NCBI GenBank assembly: GCA_021774965.1
Contig: JAJFIL010000259.1
Location: 1 to 54,083, forward strand
Reading direction: 5' to 3'
Source: Alphaproteobacteria bacterium
GTDB lineage: Bacteria; Pseudomonadota; Alphaproteobacteria; JAJFIK01
Length of the DNA: 54,083 bases
Shown here: piece after piece, positions 25,299-34,573 of the stretch
How positions within the stretch are numbered: the first letter of the stretch is position 1
Layout: the number at the start of each line of letters is the position of its first letter
The notes under the pieces: generated by a model
Told to the model about the DNA's origin: nothing
The model's input: only the letters and a program-made list of their open reading frames with translations
Databases searched by the model: none
Position numbers and translations under genes: made by a program

Positions 25299-25760
25299 AT
25301 GGCAAATTATCAAAAAGCACAATTCGCAGCAGGCTGTTTCTGGCACGTTGAACACGCCTTTCGAAAGATGCCTGGTGTTCTTGACGCAATTGCGGGCTAC
25401 ACGGGCGGACAGGTGGATAACCCCACCTATGAGCAGGTTTGCCGAACGGATACTGGCCATGCCGAGGCTGTGGAAGTTACCTTTGACCCTACTGAAATCA
25501 CCTATGAAGCGCTTGTGGATAAGTTCTGGGACCTTCATGACCCAACGCAGGTTGATCGCCAGGGGCCTGACGTGGGCCGCCAGTATCGCACCGCAATTTT
25601 TACGACATCCCCTGAGCAGATGAATATCGCTGAGGCCAGCAAAGCCAAAGCTCAGCCAAGGTTTAAAGCGCCCATTGCCACCTCAATCGAATCGGCCAGT
25701 ACATTCTGGAAAGCGGAAGAATACCATCAGCGCTATTTTGAAAAACAGGGCCGCCACTAA
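25299..25760 (+). CDS. msrA: Peptide methionine sulfoxide reductase MsrA
   Basis: A 153-residue enzyme reducing methionine-S-sulfoxide in proteins after oxidative damage. The catalytic cysteine is Cys13 in [12 protein letters not shown] (His replaces the more usual Gly after GCFW). [14 protein letters not shown] and the [11 protein letters not shown] block complete the signature. It is a short MsrA; a second cysteine ([11 protein letters not shown]) lies mid-protein, so recycling may follow a non-classical route. The ATG at 25299 has GGAAAGGA upstream; longer in-frame starts lack a site. The following lipoprotein gene begins 27 bases later and may be cotranscribed. Confidence 0.93.
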   Translation: MANYQKAQFAAGCFWHVEHAFRKMPGVLDAIAGYTGGQVDNPTYEQVCRTDTGHAEAVEVTFDPTEITYEALVDKFWDLHDPTQVDRQGPDVGRQYRTAIFTTSPEQMNIAEASKAKAQPRFKAPIATSIESASTFWKAEEYHQRYFEKQGRH

Positions 25761-25787
25761 TTGGCAGCTACCAAAGAAGGCTAAAAA

Positions 25788-26648
25788 ATGCGTGCGGCGT
25801 CCCCCAAAGCCCTGATCAGCATGGCAGTCGTTTGCCTGACGGCTTTGGCTGTGGCCGCATGTTCCCAAGAAGATAATCAGGATAGCCCCTCATCTGAAGT
25901 CGAAACCACCGAGGTCTTGAACCTTCACAGCTCCATGTCTGAAAACGGCTGGCTGACCCACTGCCGTGATGCGACGAGCCCGCAAGATGACGCCTGCCGC
26001 AATCAGCCTGTGGTCTGGGTCGTCACTCTTGTGGAAGCCACAGAGCCTGGGCACCTCATCGCTCAATTAGGCCCGCGCAATAGTGGCCTGCGCATCGAGG
26101 CAGACTTGCGCCAAATACTTGCGCCTTCTGACAGCGGTCTTCTGACCCGCACTTTCTTTCTGCGTGGGCGAGCCGATGCTGAGCTTACCGTCGGCCATAT
26201 TCCTATGGTGCGCATCAGCGATGCAGAGGTATTGGGGTTTCAAACCTTGGTAGAAGGGCCCAAACAGGGTGATCTTGCCCCGGACATGACCTTGGCCGAA
26301 TTTGGCCGTTTCTGCCTGTTGGCCCCTCAAGAGACGTATACGGAGCAATGTGCGGGCAAACGTGTCGTCTGGTATGGTCTTTTGCGGGGAGCTGCCCCTG
26401 ACGGAGTAATCCTGGGGCTACCTTTTGAGGATGCCTCAATCGCGCGCATCAAAACCGCCAGTGAACTTGCCTGGCCCATCGGCAATACAGCGGAATTACG
26501 CAACACACCACTGGTCATTGAAGGCATCTTGGGGGAAGCCATGGCCCGCCGTGACAATGGAGACCCGGTGCCCATCGTAACCCAGGCTCACATTATCAAT
26601 TTTTCCCGCCGGACCGAGACGGTGGCCGAAATAACTGGCGTGGAATAG
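25788..26648 (+). CDS. Hypothetical lipoprotein (286 aa)
   Basis: Residues 1-25 form a lipoprotein signal with lipobox AVAAC (lipidated Cys25), followed by an acidic, serine-rich linker. The mature protein appears to contain two similar halves, each with a cysteine pair and a W-V/Y strand (THCRDATSPQDDACRNQPVVWVVTL, about residues 62-85; FCLLAPQETYTEQCAGKRVVWYGLL, about 178-202). This suggests an internal duplication of a disulfide-bearing beta domain. I recognise no family. It lies just downstream of msrA and converges on the next gene 8 bases away. Confidence 0.7.
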   Translation: MRAASPKALISMAVVCLTALAVAACSQEDNQDSPSSEVETTEVLNLHSSMSENGWLTHCRDATSPQDDACRNQPVVWVVTLVEATEPGHLIAQLGPRNSGLRIEADLRQILAPSDSGLLTRTFFLRGRADAELTVGHIPMVRISDAEVLGFQTLVEGPKQGDLAPDMTLAEFGRFCLLAPQETYTEQCAGKRVVWYGLLRGAAPDGVILGLPFEDASIARIKTASELAWPIGNTAELRNTPLVIEGILGEAMARRDNGDPVPIVTQAHIINFSRRTETVAEITGVE

Positions 26649-26656
26649 ACCTGAAC

Positions 26657-27148
26657 TCAGGTGTCTTCACCGCCCCCAGCATCCGCAGCAACGGGTTGAC
26701 GGTATTCGCCCCAAAAGGCCTCGCATTCTGGGTTGGTTCCCAAAACGAGCGACGGCTCTTCAATCTCAGCGGAAATCTGCAGGAATGAAATGGTGTAACG
26801 GCAGGGCGCGGAAATGTTTTCCCGCTCGCCCCCTGTGAAGACGCCTCTGTCAAAACTGATCTGCAGGCGGCCGTTCTGTTCGTCGTTTCTTTCACTTCGC
26901 GTTGTCCAGGCAAATGTGACATCCACCGGATTTGAGTGCTGGTCAGTCGGGTGGATCAGAAAACTGCCGCTATGATCGCCTCGGAACTCAACTGTTCTGG
27001 CCGGCCCCTCGGAGGCCACTTGCCAGCTGCCAACTATTGGATGCGCCGGCGGAAATATGCGCGGCAGTCCATACTCATCTGCGCCCCAGGTCTCATAACC
27101 CACGACGAACAAGACCATTGCGATCATCCAACCGAAAAAACGTCCCAT
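26657..27148 (-). CDS. Hypothetical membrane-anchored or secreted protein (163 aa)
   Basis: An N-terminal hydrophobic segment (FFGWMIAMVLFVVGYETW, about residues 4-21) acts as a signal or anchor. The rest looks like a small beta-barrel: GSWQVASEGPARTVEFRGDHSG near the start and ISFDRGVFTGG, YTISFLQ later, with two cysteines that may pair. This resembles lipocalin-like folds in outline, but no family is certain. GGGGGGA precedes the ATG. Its promoter region is shared with the divergent glyoxalase-fold gene. Confidence 0.6.
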   Translation of the reverse strand: MGRFFGWMIAMVLFVVGYETWGADEYGLPRIFPPAHPIVGSWQVASEGPARTVEFRGDHSGSFLIHPTDQHSNPVDVTFAWTTRSERNDEQNGRLQISFDRGVFTGGERENISAPCRYTISFLQISAEIEEPSLVLGTNPECEAFWGEYRQPVAADAGGGEDT

Positions 27149-27241
27149 TTATCCCCCCAGAGTTTCCTCCAGACCCCTTCCGCCAACTTGCAACTGACGT
27201 GGGTTAACCTTACCCGATTTCCAGCCCTGGGGCGCTGAACA

Positions 27242-27255
27242 GTGATTGACATCAC
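27242..27255 (+). promoter_or_regulatory. Promoter-overlapping dyad upstream of the VOC gene
   Basis: A perfect palindrome GTGAT-TGAC-ATCAC overlaps a -35-like TTGACA (27246-27251) about 50 bases before the VOC gene start. The matching -10 is weak. The arrangement suits a repressor site, though a 14-bp dyad can occur by chance. Confidence 0.4.
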
Positions 27256-27302
27256 GGAAATTGCAGAACAAACTAGGAACACATTGAATTAAGGATAATA
27301 CT

Positions 27303-27653
27303 ATGGCCATCAGCCCACACAATAACGGCGTGGATTATGTGGAGTTCTGCGCACCCGACTTCGTTCCCATCAAAGCTTTCTACGAAAGTGCCTTTGGCTG
27401 GGCCTTCACCGACTACGGCCCGGACTATGTGGCCTTTGAGGATGGACGCCTGGCAGGCGGGTTTCGCAAAGGCGATCCTGCGCCGGGCACAACGTTGGTG
27501 GTGCTCTATTCCTCGGCGTTGGAGGCTTGCGAGGAGGCTGTGCGGAAAGCCGGAGGGACGATCACTGAACCCATCTTTTCCTTCCCCGGCGGAAGGCGTT
27601 TTCACTTCAACGATCCTGCCGGAAATGACCTGGCCGTCTGGTCTGACTCATAA
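27303..27653 (+). CDS. VOC-family (glyoxalase/bleomycin-resistance fold) protein
   Basis: A 116-residue protein of two beta-alpha-beta-beta-beta modules. The first module contains VDYVEFCAPDFVPIKAFYESAFGWAF, the usual opening of YycE/glyoxalase-like VOC proteins; the second ends GGRRFHFNDPAGNDLAVWSD, the usual metal-side closing strand. Candidate metal ligands include Glu near residue 14 and His/Glu in the second half. The reaction is unknown; the family includes lyases, dioxygenases and binding proteins. GGATA lies 5 bases before the ATG. Confidence 0.88.
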   Translation: MAISPHNNGVDYVEFCAPDFVPIKAFYESAFGWAFTDYGPDYVAFEDGRLAGGFRKGDPAPGTTLVVLYSSALEACEEAVRKAGGTITEPIFSFPGGRRFHFNDPAGNDLAVWSDS

Positions 27654-27758
27654 GGCGTAGGCGCATAAGGCATGGGAAAGCCTTGCCGCATTGACTCTTA
27701 GCCTCCTGCGGCTTAACCGAAAGGGGAGATTTTTCTATCCTTTTGAAGGTTTTGACCC

Positions 27759-29612
27759 ATGCCCACGTATAAGGCTCCTGTTGATGATTTCCGCTTCCTT
27801 TTATGGGAGCTTCATAAGATTGATCAGTACAATGACTGGCCAGGATTTGACCAGTTGGACCCAGAACTGACCGACGCCATTTTGGGTGAAGGCGCAAAGT
27901 TCTGCGAAGAGGTACTCCAACCTCTGAACCAAGTGGGCGACGAGCACGGCTGCACCTATGAAAACGGTGTGGTGCGCACGCCTCCGGGCTTTAAAGAAGC
28001 CTATGACCAATATTGCGCCAACGGCTGGAACCGCCTGGGCGCTTCTGAAAAAATGGGCGGCGCGGGCCTTCCGGCGATCATCACCTTTGCATTTGCCGAG
28101 ATGGGCTCTTCTGCCAATCAGGCTTTTACCATGTATCCCGGCCTGACCAATGCCGCCTATGGCGCATTGGCCGCCACCGGCGCACCGTGGATGAAAGAAA
28201 ACATCGTTCCCAAGATGGTCTCCGGCGAATGGTGCGGCACCATGTGCTTGACCGAACCTCATTGCGGCACAGACTTGCGCTTGATGAAGACCAATGCTGT
28301 GGAGCAGGAAGACGGTACCTATCGCCTGAACGGCACCAAGATCTTCATCTCCGGTGGTGACCACGACATGGTGGACAACATCATCCACATGGTGATTGCC
28401 AAGATCCCTGATGAAAACGGCAAACTGGCCAATGATCTTTCCACCGTGAACTTCTTCATGGTGCCAAAAGTGAACGTGTTGGAAGACGGCACCATGACAG
28501 ACCGCAATGGCGTGACCTGCGGATCGATCGAGAAGAAAATGGGCATCAAGGGCTCATCAACTTGTGTGATGAACTTCGATAATGCCGTGGCCTATCGCCT
28601 TGGTCCCAAACCTCAAGACGCAAGCGCACAGAAAAGCGCCGACGGCAAGAAGAAGTCTTCTTCTGCGGGCATGAAAGGCATGTTCGGCATGATGAATGCC
28701 GCGCGCATGGGCGTGGGCATTCAGGGGATCGCTGCCAGCGAAGTGTCCTATCAAAACGGTGTTGAATACTCCAATGAGCGTACCGCAGGCCGCGCCCTGA
28801 CAGGAGCGAAATTCCCTGATCAAAGCGCTGACCCCATCATGGTGCATCCGGACATCCGCCGCATGTTGCTGTTGGGGCGGTCCTTCTCCGAAGGCTCACG
28901 CGCTTTGGCCACATGGGTCTCGCTCATGTTCTCGCAAGCCACCCACGGCAAGACCGAAGAGGAAAGACAGTTCGCAGCAGATACGTCTGATCTTCTGACA
29001 CCAGTGATCAAAGGGTACTTCACCGACATGGGCTTTGAGGTTGCCAACGCCTCCATGCAATGTTTCGGCGGACACGGTTATGTGCGCGACCACGGCATGG
29101 AACAGTTCGTGCGCGATGCCCGTATCAATCAGGTCTATGAGGGCGCCAACGGCGTGCAAGCGCTGGACCTTGTTGGCCGCAAGCTGGCCCGCAATGGTGG
29201 CCGCGGCGTGATGAACTATTTCGCTCACATCGAAGAAACCTTGAAGAGCGCTGAGGGCAATGATGATCTTGCTCCGCTGGCCGCATCCCTGGCACGCGGC
29301 TATGCCGATCTTGGGGACGCAACCAACTGGCTCATGGAAAATGCGCTGAAGAACCCCGACCACGCAGGGGCTGCATCGGTGGATTACATGCGCATCTTTG
29401 GCATCGTCTCGCTTGGCATGATGTGGCTCAAGATGGCCAAGATCTCAACCGAAGCTCTGGCCGCTGGCACAGACAATCCGGAGTTCTACAAGCGTAAGCT
29501 CACCTGCGCCAAGTTCTGGATGGAACGGGTCATGCCGGACACCGCTTCTGCCGCCATGCGCGCCAAAGCTGGCGCCGAAACCTTGATGGAACTGGACGCA
29601 GCGGCGTTCTAG
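27759..29612 (+). CDS. Acyl-CoA dehydrogenase (large, DmdC-like type)
   Basis: A 617-residue flavoenzyme that oxidises an acyl-CoA to the enoyl-CoA. The order is: short N-terminal domain (MPTYKAPVDDFRFLLWEL), helical domain, beta domain with CLTEPHCGTDL (FAD/substrate loop), and a C-terminal helical domain with the catalytic base Glu461 in VYEGANGVQALD and CFGGHGYVRD. The extra ~120 residues at the end are typical of the branch that includes 3-methylmercaptopropionyl-CoA dehydrogenase (DmdC); substrate assignment within this branch is unsafe. A lysine/serine-rich insert (KKKSSSAGMKG) sits near residue 300. The gene stands alone and ends at a hairpin. Confidence 0.92.
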   Translation: MPTYKAPVDDFRFLLWELHKIDQYNDWPGFDQLDPELTDAILGEGAKFCEEVLQPLNQVGDEHGCTYENGVVRTPPGFKEAYDQYCANGWNRLGASEKMGGAGLPAIITFAFAEMGSSANQAFTMYPGLTNAAYGALAATGAPWMKENIVPKMVSGEWCGTMCLTEPHCGTDLRLMKTNAVEQEDGTYRLNGTKIFISGGDHDMVDNIIHMVIAKIPDENGKLANDLSTVNFFMVPKVNVLEDGTMTDRNGVTCGSIEKKMGIKGSSTCVMNFDNAVAYRLGPKPQDASAQKSADGKKKSSSAGMKGMFGMMNAARMGVGIQGIAASEVSYQNGVEYSNERTAGRALTGAKFPDQSADPIMVHPDIRRMLLLGRSFSEGSRALATWVSLMFSQATHGKTEEERQFAADTSDLLTPVIKGYFTDMGFEVANASMQCFGGHGYVRDHGMEQFVRDARINQVYEGANGVQALDLVGRKLARNGGRGVMNYFAHIEETLKSAEGNDDLAPLAASLARGYADLGDATNWLMENALKNPDHAGAASVDYMRIFGIVSLGMMWLKMAKISTEALAAGTDNPEFYKRKLTCAKFWMERVMPDTASAAMRAKAGAETLMELDAAAF

Positions 29613-29618
29613 TTTTTA

Positions 29619-29645
29619 CGGCGGGGGCGGCAAACGTGCCCGCCG
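29619..29645 (+). terminator. Possible terminator after the acyl-CoA dehydrogenase gene
   Basis: CGGCGGG (29619-29625) pairs with CCCGCCG (29639-29645), 7 perfect G+C pairs around a 13-base loop, starting 7 bases past the stop. The tail GAATTT has only a short T run, so the call is tentative. Confidence 0.5.
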
Positions 29646-29739
29646 GAATTTCCCCTGTGACCTTCCTTTGTCACCTTCCTTAGTCCTGCGGCATCAAGTG
29701 ATGTAGTATCACTTGGGCGCAAGATTATTGGAGGGCACC

Positions 29740-31233
29740 ATGGACGCAATGTATGTCGCACAAGGGCTGGAGGTCATCTCCGCCATCTTTGTGTTTTTGG
29801 TCGCGATAGCGGTTTTAGCCGTCGTCATCATGTATGTGCTGGACCGCACCCAGAGCAAGGACGCGGTTCGCCATAACTTCCCCGTCGTCGGCAGGCTGCG
29901 CTATACGTTCACACGCCTGGGCGAGTTTTTCCGCCAATACTTCTTCGCCCTGGATCGCGAAGAGATGCCGTTCAACCGGGCCCAACGGGAGTGGATTCAT
30001 AAATCTGCGCGGGGGCGAGATAATACAGCGCCCTTCGGCTCGACCCTCAGCCTGTCCTCGGTCGGCACGCCCATATTCATCAACTGCCCCTTCCCCACAT
30101 TGGATGAACAGGCCAGCGAGGCCCCGGCCATTACCTTTGGCCCCGATTGCAAGTACCCTTACAAAAGCAAATCCATCATCAATATCTCGGCCATGAGTTA
30201 TGGCGCGCTTTCAAAGCCCGCGGTCAAGGCATTGGCGCGCGGGGCCGCCAAAGCAGGCTGTTACATCAATACAGGTGAAGGGGGACTTTCGCCCTACCAT
30301 CTGGAAGGCGATCCGGACATTGTCTTTCAAATCGGCACCGCCAAATACGGTGTGCGCGATGCGTCGGGGAAGCTTTCCATTCCCAAGTTGATAGAACTTG
30401 CCGATCGCCCTCAGATAAAAATGTTTGAGATCAAGCTCAGCCAGGGCGCAAAACCCGGCAAGGGGGGCATGCTGCCTGCCCTGAAGGTGTCGACGGAAGT
30501 GGCAAAGATTCGCGGCATCCCCAAGGGCGTTGCCTCCATCTCCCCCAATCGCCATCCGGAGGTGGACAATGTTTCTGAGCTGCTGGATTTCATCAAAATC
30601 ATTCGGGACGCCACCAACAAGCCTGTGGGCATCAAGATGGCGATCGGGGCCTATGGATGGATTGATGGCTTCTGCGAGGAAATCCTGAAGCGGGGGGCCA
30701 AACACGCGCCCGATTTCATCACCATCGATGGCGGCGAAGGCGGAACCGGTGCGGCCCCCATGCCCCTGATGGATAATGTGGGGCTTTCCATTCGCGAGGC
30801 CCTGCCCGTGGTCATCGATATGTTGAGGTCTTGTGGCTTGCGCGACCGGATCAAAATCATCGCCTCGGCCAAGCTGGTAACCCCTGCTGATGTGGCGTGG
30901 GCCTATTGCACCGGTGCCGATTCTGTTAACAGCGCACGGGGGTTCATGTTCGCCATTGGCTGTATTCAGGCCATGCGCTGTAACACCAACACCTGCCCCA
31001 CTGGCATCACCACCCACAAACGCAGCCTGCAAAGCGGTCTTAATCCCGCAGAGAAATCAGTCCGGGTGCAGAACTTTGTTGAGAAAATTCATTTCGGCGT
31101 GGGCATCATCGCCCATTCCTGCGGCGTGGCTCATCCACGCGCCCTGCGCCGCCATCACGTACGAATCATGCAGCCCAACGGCCATTCTGTTCCGCTCAGT
31201 GAGTTATTCCCGGAAGACGGTCGCAACGACTAA
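29740..31233 (+). CDS. FMN-binding glutamate-synthase-like membrane-anchored protein
   Basis: A 497-residue protein. Residues 8-33 form a transmembrane anchor; the rest is the GltB central FMN barrel (Glu_synthase domain) without the glutaminase domain. Conserved parts include ISAMSYGALS, NTGEGGLSPYH, DGGEGGTGAAP and the iron-sulfur region CIQAMRCNTNTCPTGITT, whose three cysteines match the 3Fe-4S ligands of GltB. This stand-alone family is widespread in bacteria and its reaction is unproven. A GGAGGG site sets the ATG at 29740, and the next gene converges on it with 1 base between stops. Confidence 0.88.
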   Translation: MDAMYVAQGLEVISAIFVFLVAIAVLAVVIMYVLDRTQSKDAVRHNFPVVGRLRYTFTRLGEFFRQYFFALDREEMPFNRAQREWIHKSARGRDNTAPFGSTLSLSSVGTPIFINCPFPTLDEQASEAPAITFGPDCKYPYKSKSIINISAMSYGALSKPAVKALARGAAKAGCYINTGEGGLSPYHLEGDPDIVFQIGTAKYGVRDASGKLSIPKLIELADRPQIKMFEIKLSQGAKPGKGGMLPALKVSTEVAKIRGIPKGVASISPNRHPEVDNVSELLDFIKIIRDATNKPVGIKMAIGAYGWIDGFCEEILKRGAKHAPDFITIDGGEGGTGAAPMPLMDNVGLSIREALPVVIDMLRSCGLRDRIKIIASAKLVTPADVAWAYCTGADSVNSARGFMFAIGCIQAMRCNTNTCPTGITTHKRSLQSGLNPAEKSVRVQNFVEKIHFGVGIIAHSCGVAHPRALRRHHVRIMQPNGHSVPLSELFPEDGRND

Positions 31234-31234
31234 A

Positions 31235-32122
31235 CTACGCTTCCCGGATAAAAGAGATCACATGATCAGCCAGGATGGGCTGGAGTCTCGTTGCCAGATC
31301 GTGGCCCATGCCATCGATCACCGTCAGCTTTGCCCCTGGGATATGTTCAGCCGTATCCATGCCGCCTTCCACGCGCACCAGCGGATCATCCTTGCCGTGG
31401 ATCACATGAGCCGGCCGATCGATGCCTTTTAGCTTCTCGACCCGGCTACCTGAAGCCAAGACTGCCGCAAGGTGCCGCGTAACTCCTGCTGGATAATTGG
31501 CGCGATCCACGCCAATAGCAGCGTTGGCCCGGATAACCCATTCGGGGTCCATGAACCCGGGACTACCAGTGATGACCCGTCCCTTCACCATATTGTCGAG
31601 AATGGAATCTCGGTTTGAAGGATCCTCCGGCGAGGACATGAGAACGCCGACTGCCTCTTCACTGCCGGGGGGAAGATCAGGATTGCCTGAGGTCGACATG
31701 ATGGAGGTAAGCGTCTTGACCCTGGCCGGATGAAGATGGGCAAATTCCTGAGTGATCATGCCGCCCATGGAAACGCCCACAATATGGGCGGCCTCAAGTT
31801 CAATGGCATCCATCAAACCTGCTACGTCATGGGCCATATCCTCTAGAAGATAAGGCACTGTCGGAGATTGGCCTGTAGCCACAGCACCCATGATTTCCAG
31901 AACGTTCTGAGGCCCTGCCTCATCAAAATATGTGGAAAGCCCGGTATCACGATTATCAAAGCGGATCACACGGTGGCCCGCATCGGCCAGCATCTGGCAA
32001 AAGGAGACAGGCCAGGAGGTAAGTTGCTGCCCCAACCCCATAATTAGAATGATGGGTGCACCCTCTTTTGGGCCCAGATCTTCATATTCGATTGAAATTC
32101 CATTTGCGGCAACACTTGGCAT
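31235..32122 (-). CDS. Alpha/beta hydrolase
   Basis: A 295-residue soluble serine hydrolase. Motifs: HG-like oxyanion region LIMGLGQQLTSW, RFDNRDTGLS, nucleophile elbow GVSMGG with Ser118, acid in HGKDDPLV and His in GMGHDLA. It is closest in character to the small-molecule esterase and dehalogenase-like hydrolases. AAGGGGG precedes the ATG. It is divergent from the HCCA-isomerase-like gene, so it could share a control region with the glpD/lipid run. The substrate is unknown. Confidence 0.9.
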   Translation of the reverse strand: MPSVAANGISIEYEDLGPKEGAPIILIMGLGQQLTSWPVSFCQMLADAGHRVIRFDNRDTGLSTYFDEAGPQNVLEIMGAVATGQSPTVPYLLEDMAHDVAGLMDAIELEAAHIVGVSMGGMITQEFAHLHPARVKTLTSIMSTSGNPDLPPGSEEAVGVLMSSPEDPSNRDSILDNMVKGRVITGSPGFMDPEWVIRANAAIGVDRANYPAGVTRHLAAVLASGSRVEKLKGIDRPAHVIHGKDDPLVRVEGGMDTAEHIPGAKLTVIDGMGHDLATRLQPILADHVISFIREA

Positions 32123-32243
32123 ACTAGCCCCCTTAAATCACATTCTCTGCTTATCGCGTTCTTTGGTTTACGCACCCAGCCTAAACTGGCAAATTGTCAG
32201 TTACAACTCACTTGGCCCCCTTCGCAGAAAGAGCTCCCACGCC

Positions 32244-32900
32244 ATGACGCTTTCTATTGATCTATACTGGTCCTTCCGCAGCCCCTATTCTTATCTGGCC
32301 ATGGGGCGATTGGCCGAGGTTCGTGCCGATTATGACGTGGAATTCAATGTGAAAATTGTGGGGCCCCTTGCCATTCGCCAGCCCGATTTCTTTGAGCGAA
32401 CAAACCCAAAGTTTCTCTCCTATCTATTCGGCGACATCATCCGGATTTGTCAGATGGAAGACATCCCTTTGTCCCCGCCCAATCCGGATCCGATTATCCA
32501 GGACATTGAAACGCGCAAGATCGCGGCTGATCAGCCCCACATCTTCCGCCTCTTGCGTCTTGGTGCATTGGCCACTGAGCGCGGCAAGGGTTTTGAGTTC
32601 ATCTATGAGATCAGCCGGATCATCTGGGCCGGTGTGGTGCCCTCGTGGGATGAAGGGGATGCCATGAAAGATGCCACCGCCCGCGCCGGGCTGGACCTGG
32701 AGGAGATGGAAGCCCTGATCAAGGCCGACCCTGCCAAGTATGACGCCATGATAAAGAAGAACGAGACCGACCAGGAAGAGACCGGCGGCCATTGGGGCGT
32801 GCCCTTGATGCAGCTGGGGGATGAGGCCTTCTTCGGGCAAGACCGCATCAAGGCACTGATCTGGCGGTTGGAGCAAGAAGGGCTTACTAAACGCTCATGA
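32244..32900 (+). CDS. DsbA-fold 2-hydroxychromene-2-carboxylate isomerase-like protein
   Basis: A 218-residue thioredoxin/GST-kappa-fold protein. The N-terminal LYWSFRSPYSYLAMGRL matches the glutathione-binding SFRSPYSY motif of HCCA isomerases, with Ser replacing a redox cysteine; GGHWGVPLMQLGDEAFFGQDRI carries the conserved cis-proline VP and the C-terminal FGQDR. It probably acts on a glutathione-activated small molecule; the naphthalene-pathway substrate itself is unlikely here. Its stop overlaps the glpD start by 4 bases (ATGA), so it is translated together with the glycerol-phosphate gene. Confidence 0.88.
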   Translation: MTLSIDLYWSFRSPYSYLAMGRLAEVRADYDVEFNVKIVGPLAIRQPDFFERTNPKFLSYLFGDIIRICQMEDIPLSPPNPDPIIQDIETRKIAADQPHIFRLLRLGALATERGKGFEFIYEISRIIWAGVVPSWDEGDAMKDATARAGLDLEEMEALIKADPAKYDAMIKKNETDQEETGGHWGVPLMQLGDEAFFGQDRIKALIWRLEQEGLTKRS

Positions 32901-34573
32901 AACGCGACCTCAACGCCTTAACACGTGAGCCCCTTGACCTTTTGATCATCGGCGGCGGCATCACCGGTGCCTGTATTGCACGGGATGCTGCATCACGCGG
33001 GCTCTCCGTCGGGTTGATTGAGAAGAATGATTTTATGTCTGCCACCAGCGCGGCACCGTCAAAGCTGATCCACGGCGGTTTGCGTTACTTGCGCAACTTC
33101 GAGCTGGGCCTTGTGCGGGAAAGTCTGGCCGAACGGCGCATCTGGCAGAAGATTGCTCCGCATCAGGTTCGCCCGTTGCCGTTCTTGTTGCCAGGTGACA
33201 AATCGGCAAAACGCGTTCTGGGCATCGGGCTGACGCTCTATGATCTTCTCTCCTTTGACCGAAATCGCCTGGATGATCCGGCCCAACATCTGGCGGGCCA
33301 CAAATGGCACAATGCGGATGCGGCCCGAAAAATGGAGCCAGTTCTGGAGCCCTCTCAGATGGCAGGGGCCTTTACCTATCTTGATTGTCAGGTGCGCAGC
33401 CCGGAACGCGTGGGCCTTGAGTGTTTGATCGATGCGGCATCTCATGGGGCGAGGCTCGCCAACTATGTGGAAGCGACTTCTTTCATTCGCGATGGGCGGG
33501 ATATCGTCGGGGCCAATGCTACGGACGCCATAACCGGTAAGGGCCTTAAAATCCGTGCAAAGATCACTTTGAATGCCGCTGGCCCCTGGGCAGACAACTT
33601 GCTGGGCATGGCTGAACAGGGCGAGCCTTCCCATCATTTGCTCCGCTCCAAAGGCATTCACCTCATCACTCGGGCCATTGCGGACGAACACGCCGTGACC
33701 ATCAGCGTGCCGGAAAATCTGGGTGGGGGGCACCTGTTCCTTCTGCCTTGGCGCGACCATACCATTATCGGCACCACCGATACTGCTTATGAAGGCAACC
33801 CGGACGCCCTTGTGGTCACAGAAGATGAGATCACGGATTACCTTGCCTTCATCAATGCAGCTGTGCCCGGCGCAAAACTGACCCGCGGTGATGTGGTCCA
33901 TGCCTATGCCGGTCTGCGGCCTCTGATCGCTGATGCCGCAGAGCCCGACAATCCTTACAATGCAAGCCGCAAGGCAGAAGTCGTGGACCACGAAGCCGAT
34001 GAAGGGCTTAAGGGTTTTTTCTCAGCCATTGGCGGGAAGTGGACCACGTCGCGGCATGTGGCGGAAGTAGCGGTCAACATGATCGGTAAACGATTGGGGC
34101 GCACCTTGCCCAAATCTGCAACAGCCAGCACACCATTGCCCGGCGGGCACATCGAGCGGCTGGAACTTTTCTTTGAAAGAACACGCGACCAGCACTTGGA
34201 ACTTCCCCAAGCCACTAAGAAAGAATTGGCGCTCACCTATGGCAGCGCAGCAGGCCCGCTTTTTGAGTTAATTGGCGCTGATCCCGCCCTTGGTGAGAGC
34301 ATTTGTGAAGGCCGCGATGAAGTGGCCGCCCAAATTATTCATGGCGTGCGGGAAGAGATGGCCTTGAGCCTGGAAGATATCGTCTTCCGGCGCACGGGAC
34401 TGGGCACCTTGGGCAATCCAGGATCTGCGGCCTTGAGCAAAGCGGCCAACCTCATGGGCGAGGAACTGGGCTGGGGCGAAGCAACGGTCCAGAGCGAGTT
34501 GAAAGCCGTGCATCGCCTGTTCTATGCAGACCCAAAACAGCCAAGTGACATTGAGCAAGGCATAGCCTCATGA
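32897..34573 (+). CDS. glpD: FAD-dependent glycerol-3-phosphate dehydrogenase
   Basis: A 558-residue membrane-associated flavoenzyme that oxidises sn-glycerol-3-phosphate to dihydroxyacetone phosphate and feeds electrons to quinone. The FAD-binding GGGITGACIARDAASRG begins at residue 19; SKLIHGGLRYL, LLPWRDHTIIGTTDT and AYAGLRPL are typical of GlpD, and the C-terminal ~120 residues are the usual helical domain. It overlaps both neighbours by 4 bases, so four proteins are made from one tightly packed transcript. DHAP made here is the natural precursor for the alkyl-DHAP-synthase-like enzyme two genes on. Confidence 0.95.
   Translation: MKRDLNALTREPLDLLIIGGGITGACIARDAASRGLSVGLIEKNDFMSATSAAPSKLIHGGLRYLRNFELGLVRESLAERRIWQKIAPHQVRPLPFLLPGDKSAKRVLGIGLTLYDLLSFDRNRLDDPAQHLAGHKWHNADAARKMEPVLEPSQMAGAFTYLDCQVRSPERVGLECLIDAASHGARLANYVEATSFIRDGRDIVGANATDAITGKGLKIRAKITLNAAGPWADNLLGMAEQGEPSHHLLRSKGIHLITRAIADEHAVTISVPENLGGGHLFLLPWRDHTIIGTTDTAYEGNPDALVVTEDEITDYLAFINAAVPGAKLTRGDVVHAYAGLRPLIADAAEPDNPYNASRKAEVVDHEADEGLKGFFSAIGGKWTTSRHVAEVAVNMIGKRLGRTLPKSATASTPLPGGHIERLELFFERTRDQHLELPQATKKELALTYGSAAGPLFELIGADPALGESICEGRDEVAAQIIHGVREEMALSLEDIVFRRTGLGTLGNPGSAALSKAANLMGEELGWGEATVQSELKAVHRLFYADPKQPSDIEQGIAS

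Noticed and set aside
27665-27695. AAGGC/GCCTT hairpin after the VOC gene as a terminator
   Set aside because: The stem is only 5 bp with an A-rich loop and no T run, so it is not convincing.
30211-31032. A 273-codon minus frame opposite the glutamate-synthase-like gene
   Set aside because: Antisense shadow of a strongly conserved gene with FMN and iron-sulfur motifs.
33059-33991. A 310-codon open frame on the minus strand inside glpD
   Set aside because: It is the antisense shadow of a clear GlpD gene; it has no ribosome site and no family likeness.
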